DNA of 64,000 nt from Streptomyces sp. CB02959 (lineage in GTDB: Bacteria; Actinomycetota; Actinomycetes; Streptomycetales; Streptomycetaceae). The translations under genes were made by a program, and so were the position numbers. The DNA lies in NCBI RefSeq assembly GCF_002803155.1, contig NZ_NNBP01000025.1, forward strand, positions 62,001 through 126,000, in the 5' to 3' direction. Each line of letters begins with the position of its first letter. Position 1 is the first letter of the stretch. Of the stretch, positions 7,048-14,062 are shown piece after piece. The notes beneath the pieces are model-generated. The model ran no database searches. It was not told where the DNA came from and was given only the letters and a program-made list of their open reading frames with translations.

Positions 7048-8673
7048 ATGTCAAAGCCCCCCGCCGCCCCCTCCGCGGCCGTCGTCTGCGCCCACACCTC
7101 CTTCAGCTGGCCCGACGGCACCCCCGTCCTCGACGGCTTCCAGTTCTCCGTCGGCCCCGGCCGCACCGGCCTGATCGGCCTCAACGGGTCGGGGAAGTCC
7201 ACCCTGCTGAAGCTGATCGCCGGTGAACTGACCCCCACCGACGGCAGCGTCAAGGCCGTCGGCGAGGTCGGCTACCTCCCGCAGTACGCCTCCCTCGACA
7301 CCCACCTCCGGGTCGACGAGGCGCTCGGCATCGCCGCCGCCCGCGCCGCCCTGCACGCCATCGAGGACGGCGACGCGAGCGAGGAGCACTTCACCGCCAT
7401 CGGCGACGACTGGGACGTGGAGGAGCGCGCCCGCGCCACCCTCGACCAACTCGGCCTGCCCGACCTCGACCTCGACCGCACCATCGGCGAGGTCTCCGGC
7501 GGCGAGTCCGTCCTGCTCCGCCTGGCCGCCCTCCTGCTCCGCCGCCCGGACGTGCTCCTGCTCGACGAGCCCACCAACAACCTCGACCTGGCCGCCCGCA
7601 GCCGCCTCTACGACGCGGTCACCGCCTGGTCCGGGGTGCTCCTCGTGGTCAGCCACGACCGCGAACTCCTCGACCGCGTCGACCGGATCGCCGACCTCCG
7701 CGGCGGCGAGGTGCACTGGTACGGCGGCAACTTCACCGCCTACGAACAGGCCCTGGCCGTCGAGCAGGACGCGGCCGAGCGGATGGTCCGGGCCGCCGAG
7801 TCCGACGTCGCCCGCCAGAAGCGCGAACTGTCCGACGCCCGGGTCAAACTCGCCCGCCGGGTCCGCTACGGCAACAAGATGTACGCCCAGAAGCGCGAAC
7901 CCAAGATCGTCATGAACACCCGCAAGCAGGAGGCCCAGGTCTCCGCGGGCAAACACCGCGCCCTGCACACCGAACGCCTCCAAGAGGCCAAGGACCGCCT
8001 CGACGAGGCCGCCGAAGCCGTCCGCGACGACGACGAGATCCGCATCGACCTCCCGTACACCGCGGTCCCGCCGGGCCGCACCGTCCTCACCGCCGGCGGC
8101 CTGCGCACCCGCCACGGCACCCGCGCCGACCTGGAGGTGCGCGGCCCCGAACGGATCGCCCTCACCGGCCGCAACGGCTCCGGCAAGACCACCCTGCTCC
8201 GCACCCTCACCGGCGAACTCCCGCCGGCCACCGGCACCGCGGAGCTCCACGTCCCGCACCGCTTCCTCCCGCAGCGCCTCGACGAGGTCCTGGACAACGA
8301 CCGCACCGTCGTCGAGAACGTCGCCCGCTACGCCCCGGACGCCACCAACAACCGCATCCGCGCCCGCCTCGCCCGCTTCCTCTTCAAGGGCGCCCGCGCC
8401 GACCAGCAGGCCGGCACCCTCTCCGGCGGCGAACGCTTCCGGGCCGCCCTGGCCGCCCTGATGCTCGCCGAACCGGCCCCCCAGCTCCTCCTCCTCGACG
8501 AACCGACCAACAACCTCGACATGTCCTCCGTCCGCAGCCTGGTCACCGCCCTCCACTCCTACGAGGGCGCCCTCCTCGTGGTCAGCCACGACCCCCGCTT
8601 CCTCCGCGAGCTCGCGATCACCCGCTGGCTGACCCTCGCCTCCGGCGAACTCGCCCCCACCGACCCGCTCTGA
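7048..8673 (+). CDS. ABC-F family ATPase (ribosome-associated, possible antibiotic-resistance type)
   Basis: A 541-residue soluble protein with two ABC ATPase domains and no membrane domain. Domain 1 has Walker A GLNGSGKST (about residue 45), signature VSGGES and Walker B LLLDEPTNNLD. Domain 2 has GRNGSGKTT (about 372), LSGGER and LLLDEPTNNLD. The charged linker between them (residues about 230-330) contains the KRVRYGNKMYAQKREPK region that in ABC-F proteins reaches into the ribosome. Such proteins protect the ribosome from antibiotics or act as translation factors. The long leader and inverted repeat upstream support inducible control. No biosynthetic cluster surrounds it. Confidence 0.88.
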   Translation: MSKPPAAPSAAVVCAHTSFSWPDGTPVLDGFQFSVGPGRTGLIGLNGSGKSTLLKLIAGELTPTDGSVKAVGEVGYLPQYASLDTHLRVDEALGIAAARAALHAIEDGDASEEHFTAIGDDWDVEERARATLDQLGLPDLDLDRTIGEVSGGESVLLRLAALLLRRPDVLLLDEPTNNLDLAARSRLYDAVTAWSGVLLVVSHDRELLDRVDRIADLRGGEVHWYGGNFTAYEQALAVEQDAAERMVRAAESDVARQKRELSDARVKLARRVRYGNKMYAQKREPKIVMNTRKQEAQVSAGKHRALHTERLQEAKDRLDEAAEAVRDDDEIRIDLPYTAVPPGRTVLTAGGLRTRHGTRADLEVRGPERIALTGRNGSGKTTLLRTLTGELPPATGTAELHVPHRFLPQRLDEVLDNDRTVVENVARYAPDATNNRIRARLARFLFKGARADQQAGTLSGGERFRAALAALMLAEPAPQLLLLDEPTNNLDMSSVRSLVTALHSYEGALLVVSHDPRFLRELAITRWLTLASGELAPTDPL

Positions 8674-8694
8674 CCCCCGACCGCCCCGACACGA

Positions 8695-8730
8695 GCCCGC
8701 GGCCGACCCCACCAGGGGCCGTCCGCGGGC
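8695..8730. terminator. Hairpin between convergent ABC-F and HAD genes
   Basis: GCCCGCGG (8695-8702) pairs with CCGCGGGC (8723-8730), with ACCCC/GGGGC pairing inside. It lies between the two convergent stop codons and is probably a bidirectional terminator, without a U-run. Confidence 0.5.
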
Positions 8731-8746
8731 TTCCAGCACCCCTCCC

Positions 8747-9430
8747 TCAGAAGTGGTGCACCAACTCCCCGAACGCCGCCAGCCGCAGCACCTTCGCGTC
8801 CCCCGGATCCAACTCCTCGTGCTCCAGCACCCACGTGTGGACGTGCGGGATGAACACCGCGTTCAGCCCCGCCGACCGGGCCGGCAGGATGTCCGACTTC
8901 GGGGAGTTCCCGACCATCCACGTCCGCTCCGGCACAAGCCCGTAGGCCCGCGTCAGCTCCTCGTACGCGGCCACGTTCTTCTCCGGCACGATGTGCACCC
9001 CGCGGAAGTGCCCGGTCAGCCCCGACGCGACCACCTTCCGCCGCTGCTCCTCCTCGTCCCCCTTGGTCAGCAGCAGCAACTCGTGCCGCCCCGCCAGCTC
9101 CGCCAGCGTCTCGGCCACCCCCGGGATCAGCTCCACCCGATCCCCCGCGAAGGCCGCCCCCCACCCGGAGATCCGCTCCCGTTCCGCCGCGGTGGCCGCC
9201 CGCCCCCGCACCCGCTCCACACACTCCCCGAGGCTCCGCAGGAACACCTTGCTCCCGTACCCCAGCGTCACCGCGTTCGCCGCCTCGATCCCGTCGAGCA
9301 CGGCCCGCACCGCCGCCCGGTCCCACCTCGGCCCCGCCAGCCACCCCGTGAACTCGTCGATCACCCGCTCGAAGATCACGTTGTTCTCCCACAACGTGTC
9401 GTCCGCATCAAAGATCAACACCGCCCGCAC
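8747..9430 (-). CDS. HAD-superfamily hydrolase (phosphatase-like)
   Basis: A 227-residue haloacid-dehalogenase fold protein. Motif I is IFDADDTLWENN at the extreme N-terminus with the nucleophile Asp and the DxT acid/base, motif II is LLTKGD (about residue 118), a Lys follows in the KVVASGL region, and motif IV is MVGNSPKSDILPA. The cap region is helical (C1 type). Two GTG starts compete: 9430 (VRAVLIF) and 9421 (VLIF). I use 9430, with GGAG just upstream. Probable small-molecule phosphatase; substrate unknown. It is followed upstream by the tRNA-Leu gene, also on this strand. Confidence 0.8.
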   Translation of the reverse strand: MRAVLIFDADDTLWENNVIFERVIDEFTGWLAGPRWDRAAVRAVLDGIEAANAVTLGYGSKVFLRSLGECVERVRGRAATAAERERISGWGAAFAGDRVELIPGVAETLAELAGRHELLLLTKGDEEEQRRKVVASGLTGHFRGVHIVPEKNVAAYEELTRAYGLVPERTWMVGNSPKSDILPARSAGLNAVFIPHVHTWVLEHEELDPGDAKVLRLAAFGELVHHF

Positions 9431-9548
9431 CCCTCTCCGCGACCATGAACGGGGGCACCCTACGCAGGGGACCGCACCCCCGCACCGCAAATTCCGAGCC
9501 GCCCCCGCCCGCCACGACGCACACCCGGAAGCGCCACGGGAGCGGCCT

Positions 9549-9579
9549 GGGAACAGCCCGGGAACAGCCCGGGAACAGC
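9549..9579. repeat. Short tandem repeat, about three copies of an 11-base unit
   Basis: GGGAACAGCCC recurs almost three times in tandem just downstream (on the minus strand) of the tRNA terminator. No function is evident. Confidence 0.6.
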
Positions 9580-9581
9580 AA

Positions 9582-9611
9582 AAGGCCCCAGATCTTCCGA
9601 TCTGGGGCCTT
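9582..9611 (-). terminator. Rho-independent terminator of the tRNA-Leu transcript
   Basis: A perfect 13-bp stem (AAGGCCCCAGATC with its inverse) closes on the tetraloop at 9595-9598. In the minus-strand direction the stem is followed by TTTTG, giving a classical intrinsic terminator 11 bases after the tRNA 3' end. Confidence 0.85.
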
Positions 9612-9621
9612 GATTGCCTCA

Positions 9622-9709
9622 TGGTGTCCGAGGGGGGACTTGAACCCCCACGCCCGATAAAGGGCACTAGCACCTCAAGCTAGCGCGTCTGCCATTCCGC
9701 CACCCGGAC
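9622..9709 (-). tRNA. tRNA-Leu (anticodon GAG)
   Basis: On the minus strand the sequence begins GTCCGGGTGGCGGAATGG and ends CTCGGACACCA. The acceptor stem GTCCGGG pairs with CTCGGAC with one G-T. The anticodon stem CTAGC/GCTAG encloses TTGAGGT, so the anticodon is GAG (leucine, CTC/CTT codons). It has a long variable arm (GTGCCCTTTATCGGGCG), a T-loop GTTCAAGTC and an encoded CCA tail, as expected for a class II tRNA. Confidence 0.96.
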
Positions 9710-9936
9710 AAGGTGTCTGTCGTTTCGGCCTCCGGGCCGTTCCGACGAGGAAAACAATAGCAAACGTTCGGGGGTGGTCGATCACCCCCGGTCCGGGGCC
9801 GCCGCGCGGCTGTGACCAGGGCATGTCGGGGGTATTGCGGCCTTGGGCGGAGCGGGTGCGGGGTGGAGGATGGCGGTGGACCCCGCCGTGGAGCGCTCTC
9901 GGGTGTTGCCGCGGCCGTGAACCAAGAGGAGGCAGT

Positions 9937-10017
9937 GTGAGCGAGCTGCGCGAGCGAGCCATGGAAAGGTGCGAGCCCCGCGAATGCGGGGCCGAGCGAA
10001 GCGAGGTTTCGGCATGA
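9937..10017 (+). CDS. Small upstream ORF (26 aa) overlapping the M20 peptidase start
   Basis: GTG at 9937 follows AGAGGAGG at a short distance and opens a 26-codon frame starting VSELRERAMERCEPRE. It ends in the TGA that overlaps the peptidase ATG (ATGA at 10014-10017). The peptide is rich in Glu, Arg and Cys because the DNA is built from repeated GAGCGA/GCGAGC words, a type of repetitive leader I recall in front of other Streptomyces genes. It may be a coupling leader or a repetitive element that happens to be open. Peptide function not assumed. Confidence 0.4.
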   Translation: MSELRERAMERCEPRECGAERSEVSA

Positions 10018-11339
10018 GCGAGTCGCAGCCGGCCCGTACGGTCACCGGTGAGGACGAGGTGGTCGACCTGTGCCGGGATCTGATCAGGATGGACACCAGT
10101 AATTACGGCGACCACTCGGGGCCGGGGGAGCGCGTCGCCGCCGAGTACGTCGCGGAGAAGCTCGCCGAGGTCGGTCTGCAGCCGCAGATCTTCGAGTCCC
10201 ACAAGGGGCGGGCGTCGACCGTCGCACGGATCGAGGGGGAGGACCGGTCGCGGCCGGCCCTGCTGATCCACGGGCACACCGACGTGGTACCGGCCAACGC
10301 CGACGACTGGACCCACCACCCGTTCTCCGGAGAGATCGCGGACGGGTGCGTGTGGGGCCGCGGCGCGGTCGACATGAAGGACATGGACGCGATGACGCTG
10401 GCCGTGGTGCGCGACCGGCTGCGCACGGGGCGTAAGCCGCCGCGGGACATCGTGCTGGCGTTCCTGGCGGACGAGGAGGCCGGTGGCACCTACGGCGCGC
10501 GGTATCTCGTCGACAACCACCCGGAGCTGTTCGAGGGGGTGACCGAGGCGATCAGCGAGGTCGGCGGGTTCTCGTTCACCGTCAACGAGAACCTGCGGCT
10601 GTATCTGGTGGAGACGGCCCAGAAGGGCATGCACTGGATGAAGCTGACCGTGGCCGGGTCGGCCGGGCACGGATCGATGATCCACCGGGACAACGCCATC
10701 ACCGAACTGTCCGAGGCGGTCGGGCGGTTGGGGCGGCACGACTTCCCGGTGCGGGTGACCAAGACGCTGCGGGCCTTCCTGGACGAGCTCGGGGACGCGC
10801 TGGGCACCGAACTGGACCCGGAGAACATGGACGCGACGCTGGCCAAGCTCGGCGGCATCGCCAAGCTGATCGGCGCGTCGCTGCGGAACACCGCCAACCC
10901 CACGCAGCTGGGCGCCGGTTACAAGATCAACGTGATTCCGGGCGAGGCCACCGCCCACGTCGACGGCCGCTTCCTGCCCGGGTACGAGGAGGAGTTCCTG
11001 GCGGACCTGGACCGGATCCTGGGGCCGCGGGTCAAGCGCGAGGACGTCCACGCGGACAAGGCGCTGGAGACCACCTTCGACGGCGCCCTGGTGGACGCGA
11101 TGCAGTCGGCGCTGCAGGCCGAGGACCCGATCGCACGGGCCGTGCCGTACATGCTCTCCGCAGGGACGGACGCCAAGTCCTTCGACGATCTGGGGATCCG
11201 CGGGTTCGGGTTCGCGCCCCTGAAGCTGCCGCCGGAGCTGGACTTCGCCGGGATGTTCCACGGCGTCGACGAGCGGGTGCCGGTGGACGGCCTGAAGTTC
11301 GGGGTGCGGGTGCTTGACCGATTCATCGACCAGAGCTGA
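10014..11339 (+). CDS. M20-family metallopeptidase
   Basis: A 441-residue co-catalytic zinc peptidase. Zinc-ligand motifs appear in order: LLIHGHTDVVPAN (His ligand and catalytic Asp, about residue 85), GRGAVDMKDMD (bridging Asp, about 118) and AFLADEEAGG (catalytic Glu pair, about 152). AGSAGHGSM and the late HGVDERVP complete the set (dimerisation-domain His and C-terminal His). The family removes N-terminal residues from dipeptides or deacylates amino acids in the cytosol. I placed the start at MSESQ, where the ATG overlaps the stop of the upstream small ORF. Substrate not predictable. Confidence 0.9.
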   Translation: MSESQPARTVTGEDEVVDLCRDLIRMDTSNYGDHSGPGERVAAEYVAEKLAEVGLQPQIFESHKGRASTVARIEGEDRSRPALLIHGHTDVVPANADDWTHHPFSGEIADGCVWGRGAVDMKDMDAMTLAVVRDRLRTGRKPPRDIVLAFLADEEAGGTYGARYLVDNHPELFEGVTEAISEVGGFSFTVNENLRLYLVETAQKGMHWMKLTVAGSAGHGSMIHRDNAITELSEAVGRLGRHDFPVRVTKTLRAFLDELGDALGTELDPENMDATLAKLGGIAKLIGASLRNTANPTQLGAGYKINVIPGEATAHVDGRFLPGYEEEFLADLDRILGPRVKREDVHADKALETTFDGALVDAMQSALQAEDPIARAVPYMLSAGTDAKSFDDLGIRGFGFAPLKLPPELDFAGMFHGVDERVPVDGLKFGVRVLDRFIDQS

Positions 11340-11640
11340 GCCGAGCCGAACGGGGCTGATCCGGCCTGGGCCGACCTGAGCCGGCCTGGGCCGAACTGGC
11401 CTGGAAGGGGCTTCGGTTGGTGGAGGCGAGGGTCGGGAAACCGGGGGCCTCAAGAGGAAAGGCGAAGGTGAAACGGTTCTTTCGTCGGCGGGGGGCGGGG
11501 TTCCGGCACGCGGCCGGAGCGGGTGGGTGCCTTTCCTGCGACCTTGCGGGCGGCGGGTGTTGGCCTGTGAGGCGGCGTGTGGAGAGGGCGGAGTCGGCGT
11601 GAACTTCCTGCCTTTCGCGTTGACTTCGCTGGAAAGAGTG
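11340..11640. other. Intergenic region between the M20 peptidase and the chpH promoter
   Basis: No convincing gene. It contains a 20-bp near-direct repeat (CCGGCCTGGGCCGA at 11361 and 11381), otherwise G-rich unstructured sequence. Short open frames here have no ribosome sites or recognisable protein features. Confidence 0.5.
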
Positions 11641-11656
11641 AATGCCGCGATGTGTT

Positions 11657-11685
11657 CGTAGCTTCAACGGCACGGTCTTCGTTGA
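11657..11685 (+). promoter_or_regulatory. Possible sigma-BldN-type promoter for chpH
   Basis: CGTAGC (11657-11662) and CGTTGA (11680-11685), 17 bases apart, resemble the CGTAAC/CGTTGA pair I recall for the BldN-dependent bldM promoter. Chaplin genes belong to the BldN regulon. The leader from here to the chpH start would be about 40 nt and carries a perfect 8-bp hairpin (11692-11699 with 11707-11714). Consensus quoted from memory. Confidence 0.35.
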
Positions 11686-11733
11686 TCTGATTGCGGTCCG
11701 CGGCTGGGACCGCATTGCCTACAAGGAGGAACC

Positions 11734-11967
11734 ATGATCAAGAAGGTCGTCGCCGCTGCTGCGATTGCCGGTGGTGTCGTTATGGCCGGCGCCGGGCTGG
11801 CCGTTGCCGACTCCGGTGCCCAGGGTGCCGCGGTGCACTCCCCGGGTGTGCTTTCCGGCAACGTCGTGCAGGCCCCGATCCACGTTCCGGTGAACGTCTG
11901 CGGCAACACGATCTCGGTGATCGGCCTGCTGAACCCGACCTTCGGCAACACCTGCGTGAACCGCTGA
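11734..11967 (+). CDS. chpH: Short chaplin
   Basis: A 77-residue short chaplin. A signal peptide (residues 1-25, MIKKVVAAAAIAGGVVMAGA, cleaved after AVA) is followed by one chaplin domain: SPGVLSGNVVQAPIHVPVNV, then CGNTISVIGLLNPTFGNTC with the two conserved cysteines. Secreted chaplins assemble into amphipathic amyloid fibrils that lower surface tension and coat aerial hyphae and spores. AAGGAGG precedes the ATG. The position next to a long chaplin and the sequence similarity support chpH rather than other short chaplins. Confidence 0.93.
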   Translation: MIKKVVAAAAIAGGVVMAGAGLAVADSGAQGAAVHSPGVLSGNVVQAPIHVPVNVCGNTISVIGLLNPTFGNTCVNR

Positions 11968-12000
11968 CGTCTCCGGCCCGTTGAGGGCCGGCCCGTCCCG

Positions 12001-12031
12001 GCTCCGGAATGTCCTTCCGACATTCCGGAGC
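12001..12031 (+). terminator. Terminator after chpH
   Basis: GCTCCGGAATGTC (12001-12013) and its exact inverse (12019-12031) form a 13-bp stem with a 5-base loop, 34 bases after the chpH stop. It separates chpH from chpC and explains how the short chaplin can be expressed independently. Confidence 0.75.
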
Positions 12032-12152
12032 CTCTGGGCATTTTCGCGGGCGGGTGATTCCTCCCCATGAGGCAGTCCGCGGAGCGTGACGTTCACCTCC
12101 GCCGGCAGTCACCCGCCCGTATTCCCGTTAGGCACAAGGCAGAGGAAGACTC

Positions 12153-12977
12153 ATGAGGCAGGTCGCACGAAAAGGCCTGATCACCATGGCGGCCGCCGGT
12201 GGCGTACTCGCCATGGCCGCCGGATACGCGCACGCGGACGCCAACGCCGCGGGCGGGACGGCGAATTCGCCGGGCATCGGATCGGGCAACACGATCCAGG
12301 CGCCGATCGACGTTCCGGTCAACGTGTGCGGTAACACCGTCGACGTGGTCGGTCTGCTCAACCCGGCGTTCGGCAACCACTGCGCGAACGGATCCGGCGG
12401 GCGGCACGGAGACGGCCGCGACACCGGGCACGGCCAGGGGGGCAAGCACCGGCGGACGTCCGGGGAACACGGCGGGGCCACCGCCGTGGGCGGGGCGAAG
12501 GGCTCGCCGGGCGTCGCGTCCGGCAACACCATCCAGGCACCCGTCGACGTGCCGATCAACGTCTGCGGCAACAGCGTTGACGTGGTCGGCGCGCTGAACC
12601 CGTCGTTCGGGAACGACTGCGACAACGCCTCGCCGACGGGCCCCGGCCGCCCGCACCACCCCGGCCACCCGTCGCAGCCCGGCCAACCGCCGGAGCATGG
12701 CCACCCCGGCCATCCCGGCAGCCCGCACCACCCGGGCACTCCGCACCAGCCGGGGCACCCGGGGAGCCCCGGCAACCCGCACGGGCCGGGGTCCGGCACC
12801 CCGCAGACGCCGGGCACCCCGGGTGTGCGGACGCAGACCGCGGGCGCACCGCACACCGGGGAGCGGCAGCTGGCGCACACCGGTGCCGGAGCGCTGGGCT
12901 ACGCGATCCCGGGCAGCGCCGGACTGCTGCTCGGGGGAGCCGTCCTCTACCGGCGGGCGCGTACCGTCCGTAGCTGA
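12153..12977 (+). CDS. chpC: Long chaplin with two chaplin domains and sortase signal
   Basis: A 274-residue cell-wall-anchored chaplin. Residues 1-28 are a signal peptide (cleaved after AHA). Chaplin domain 1 (about 35-80) contains NSPGIGSGNTIQAPIDVPVN and CGNTVDVVGLLNPAFGNHC; domain 2 (about 115-160) repeats it with NPSFGNDC. Then come about 75 residues of Pro/Gly/His-rich linker (PGHPGSPHHPG-like units) and a C-terminal LAHTG sortase motif, hydrophobic segment and RRAR tail. Anchored chaplins nucleate or tether the short-chaplin fibrils. Symbol based on order chpH-chpC and domain plan. Confidence 0.9.
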   Translation: MRQVARKGLITMAAAGGVLAMAAGYAHADANAAGGTANSPGIGSGNTIQAPIDVPVNVCGNTVDVVGLLNPAFGNHCANGSGGRHGDGRDTGHGQGGKHRRTSGEHGGATAVGGAKGSPGVASGNTIQAPVDVPINVCGNSVDVVGALNPSFGNDCDNASPTGPGRPHHPGHPSQPGQPPEHGHPGHPGSPHHPGTPHQPGHPGSPGNPHGPGSGTPQTPGTPGVRTQTAGAPHTGERQLAHTGAGALGYAIPGSAGLLLGGAVLYRRARTVRS

Positions 12978-13006
12978 TCGGCAGCACCTGGTGTGACCGT
13001 ACGACG

Positions 13007-13039
13007 GAGCGGGCCCCGGTCCTGGACCGGGGCCCGCTC
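13007..13039. terminator. Bidirectional terminator between chpC and the DUF5703 gene
   Basis: A perfect 16-bp inverted repeat (GAGCGGGCCCCGGTCC and its inverse) separated by a single T sits between the two convergent stop codons. Confidence 0.8.
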
Positions 13040-13064
13040 TGCTGCGATCACGCCCTCCCGGCGC

Positions 13065-13253
13065 TCACCACGTCGCGCGGAGCTGTCGGATGATCCGACG
13101 GCGCAGCCGGACCCGGCGGCTACCGTCGGGATTGAGACGAAGTCGGTCCAACTCCCAGTGTCCGTACTCGGCATGGTCGGTCAGCAGGCGTGTGGTGGCC
13201 TTGCGGGACACGCCCCGAGGCACATACACATCGCAGAATTCGTATTCCGGCAT
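13065..13253 (-). CDS. DUF5703-family small protein
   Basis: A 62-residue basic protein beginning MPEYEFCDVYVPRGVSRKAT and ending in an Arg-rich tract (GSRRVRLRRRIIRQ). It matches my recollection of the DUF5703 family, a small actinobacterial protein of unknown function with the conserved YEF...VPRGVSR start and a YGHWELDRLR centre. The cluster of positive charge suggests nucleic-acid or ribosome contact, but nothing more can be said. It is divergent from the gene at 13301. Confidence 0.7.
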   Translation of the reverse strand: MPEYEFCDVYVPRGVSRKATTRLLTDHAEYGHWELDRLRLNPDGSRRVRLRRRIIRQLRATW

Positions 13254-13300
13254 CGCATCTATTGTGCGGGACCGGCCCCGGTACGGATAGCGTCTGCACT

Positions 13301-13984
13301 ATGTCTGATGCTGCGCAGCCTTCCGCTGCCGAGGTACGTGCCGCCGCTGAGGCGGTCAAAGCCGCGCTGGACCGTCACCTCGACGCGGTCGAGCGCCGCT
13401 CGGGGCCGGACGACCCGGCCGTCTACGCCGCGTTCGACGAAGTCGCCGCGGCTGCTGAGGCCTATGACGAGCTGCTCTACGACGCCTACGACGAGGTCAC
13501 CCCCTTCGAGATCCCGGGGAACGACACCCTGCCCGCCTACGCGGGGCCCGAGGAGCCGAGTGCGCTGAGCGTGCTCATCCGGCGCGACTACACCGTCGCC
13601 AAGCCGCAGCGCCTGCTGCATCAGGCACAGCGCATCGCGTCCCTGGACCCGGACGCCGCCGACGACGCGGCGGGCAGTGCCACCGATGCGGCCGCGGTGG
13701 TCGGCAGCAGCGTCTACGCCGCGCTCGGGGTGCTCTTCGGGGAGTACGAACCGGACGAGATCGCCTCCCGGCACAAGGAGTTCGGCCTGGAGGAGGGCGA
13801 TTCCGCACTGTGGGTGGCGGCCGTCGACGAGCCGGCCGAGCCGGGCGAGTGGCTCGCCGCGCCGTTCGACCAGGTGGATCCGCAGCGGGTGGTGTGCCGC
13901 TTCGACGTCAGTTCGGTCTTCGACGAGGAACTCGACGACGACGATGACGACGAGCTGCTGGAGCCGGCCGACCGGAGGCGGTGA
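13301..13984 (+). CDS. Conserved hypothetical protein with acidic C-terminus
   Basis: A 227-residue protein of no family I recognise. Residues 8-75 are predicted helical (AAEVRAAAEAVKAALDRHLD, then a DEVAAAAEAYDELLYDAYDE helix). A central region holds SVLIRRDYTVAKPQRLLHQA. The end is strongly acidic (a run of Asp near residue 213). No signal peptide or membrane segment. A TAGCGT hexamer (13289-13294) sits 6 bases before the ATG with no ribosome site between, which fits leaderless transcription. Probably a conserved Streptomyces cytosolic protein. Confidence 0.7.
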   Translation: MSDAAQPSAAEVRAAAEAVKAALDRHLDAVERRSGPDDPAVYAAFDEVAAAAEAYDELLYDAYDEVTPFEIPGNDTLPAYAGPEEPSALSVLIRRDYTVAKPQRLLHQAQRIASLDPDAADDAAGSATDAAAVVGSSVYAALGVLFGEYEPDEIASRHKEFGLEEGDSALWVAAVDEPAEPGEWLAAPFDQVDPQRVVCRFDVSSVFDEELDDDDDDELLEPADRRR

Positions 13985-13997
13985 GGCGCGGCGCGAC

Positions 13998-14042
13998 GGG
14001 CCCGCGGGACGGACGGCCGGTGTGCCGTCGTCCCGCGGGCCC
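13998..14042. terminator. Bidirectional terminator between convergent genes
   Basis: GGGCCCGCGGGACG pairs with CGTCCCGCGGGCCC, and the stem extends through GACGGC/GCCGTC with one bulge. It lies between the gene ending at 13984 and the RecD-like gene ending at 14063. Confidence 0.75.
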
Positions 14043-14062
14043 ACCGCTTCGGGCGGGGGCGG

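Noticed and set aside
5154..7253. Long minus-strand frame opposite the P450
   Set aside because: Shadow of the P450 coding bias; the antisense product is low-complexity and the P450 has all catalytic motifs.
4737..8673. P450, Fe-S protein and ABC-F gene considered as part of an antibiotic biosynthesis cluster
   Set aside because: No synthase, synthetase or tailoring genes nearby; genes are on different strands with separate control.
9823..9936. Upstream part of the small frame before the M20 gene
   Set aside because: No ribosome site at its ATG and no coding character; only the segment from the GTG at 9937 has a proper initiation site.
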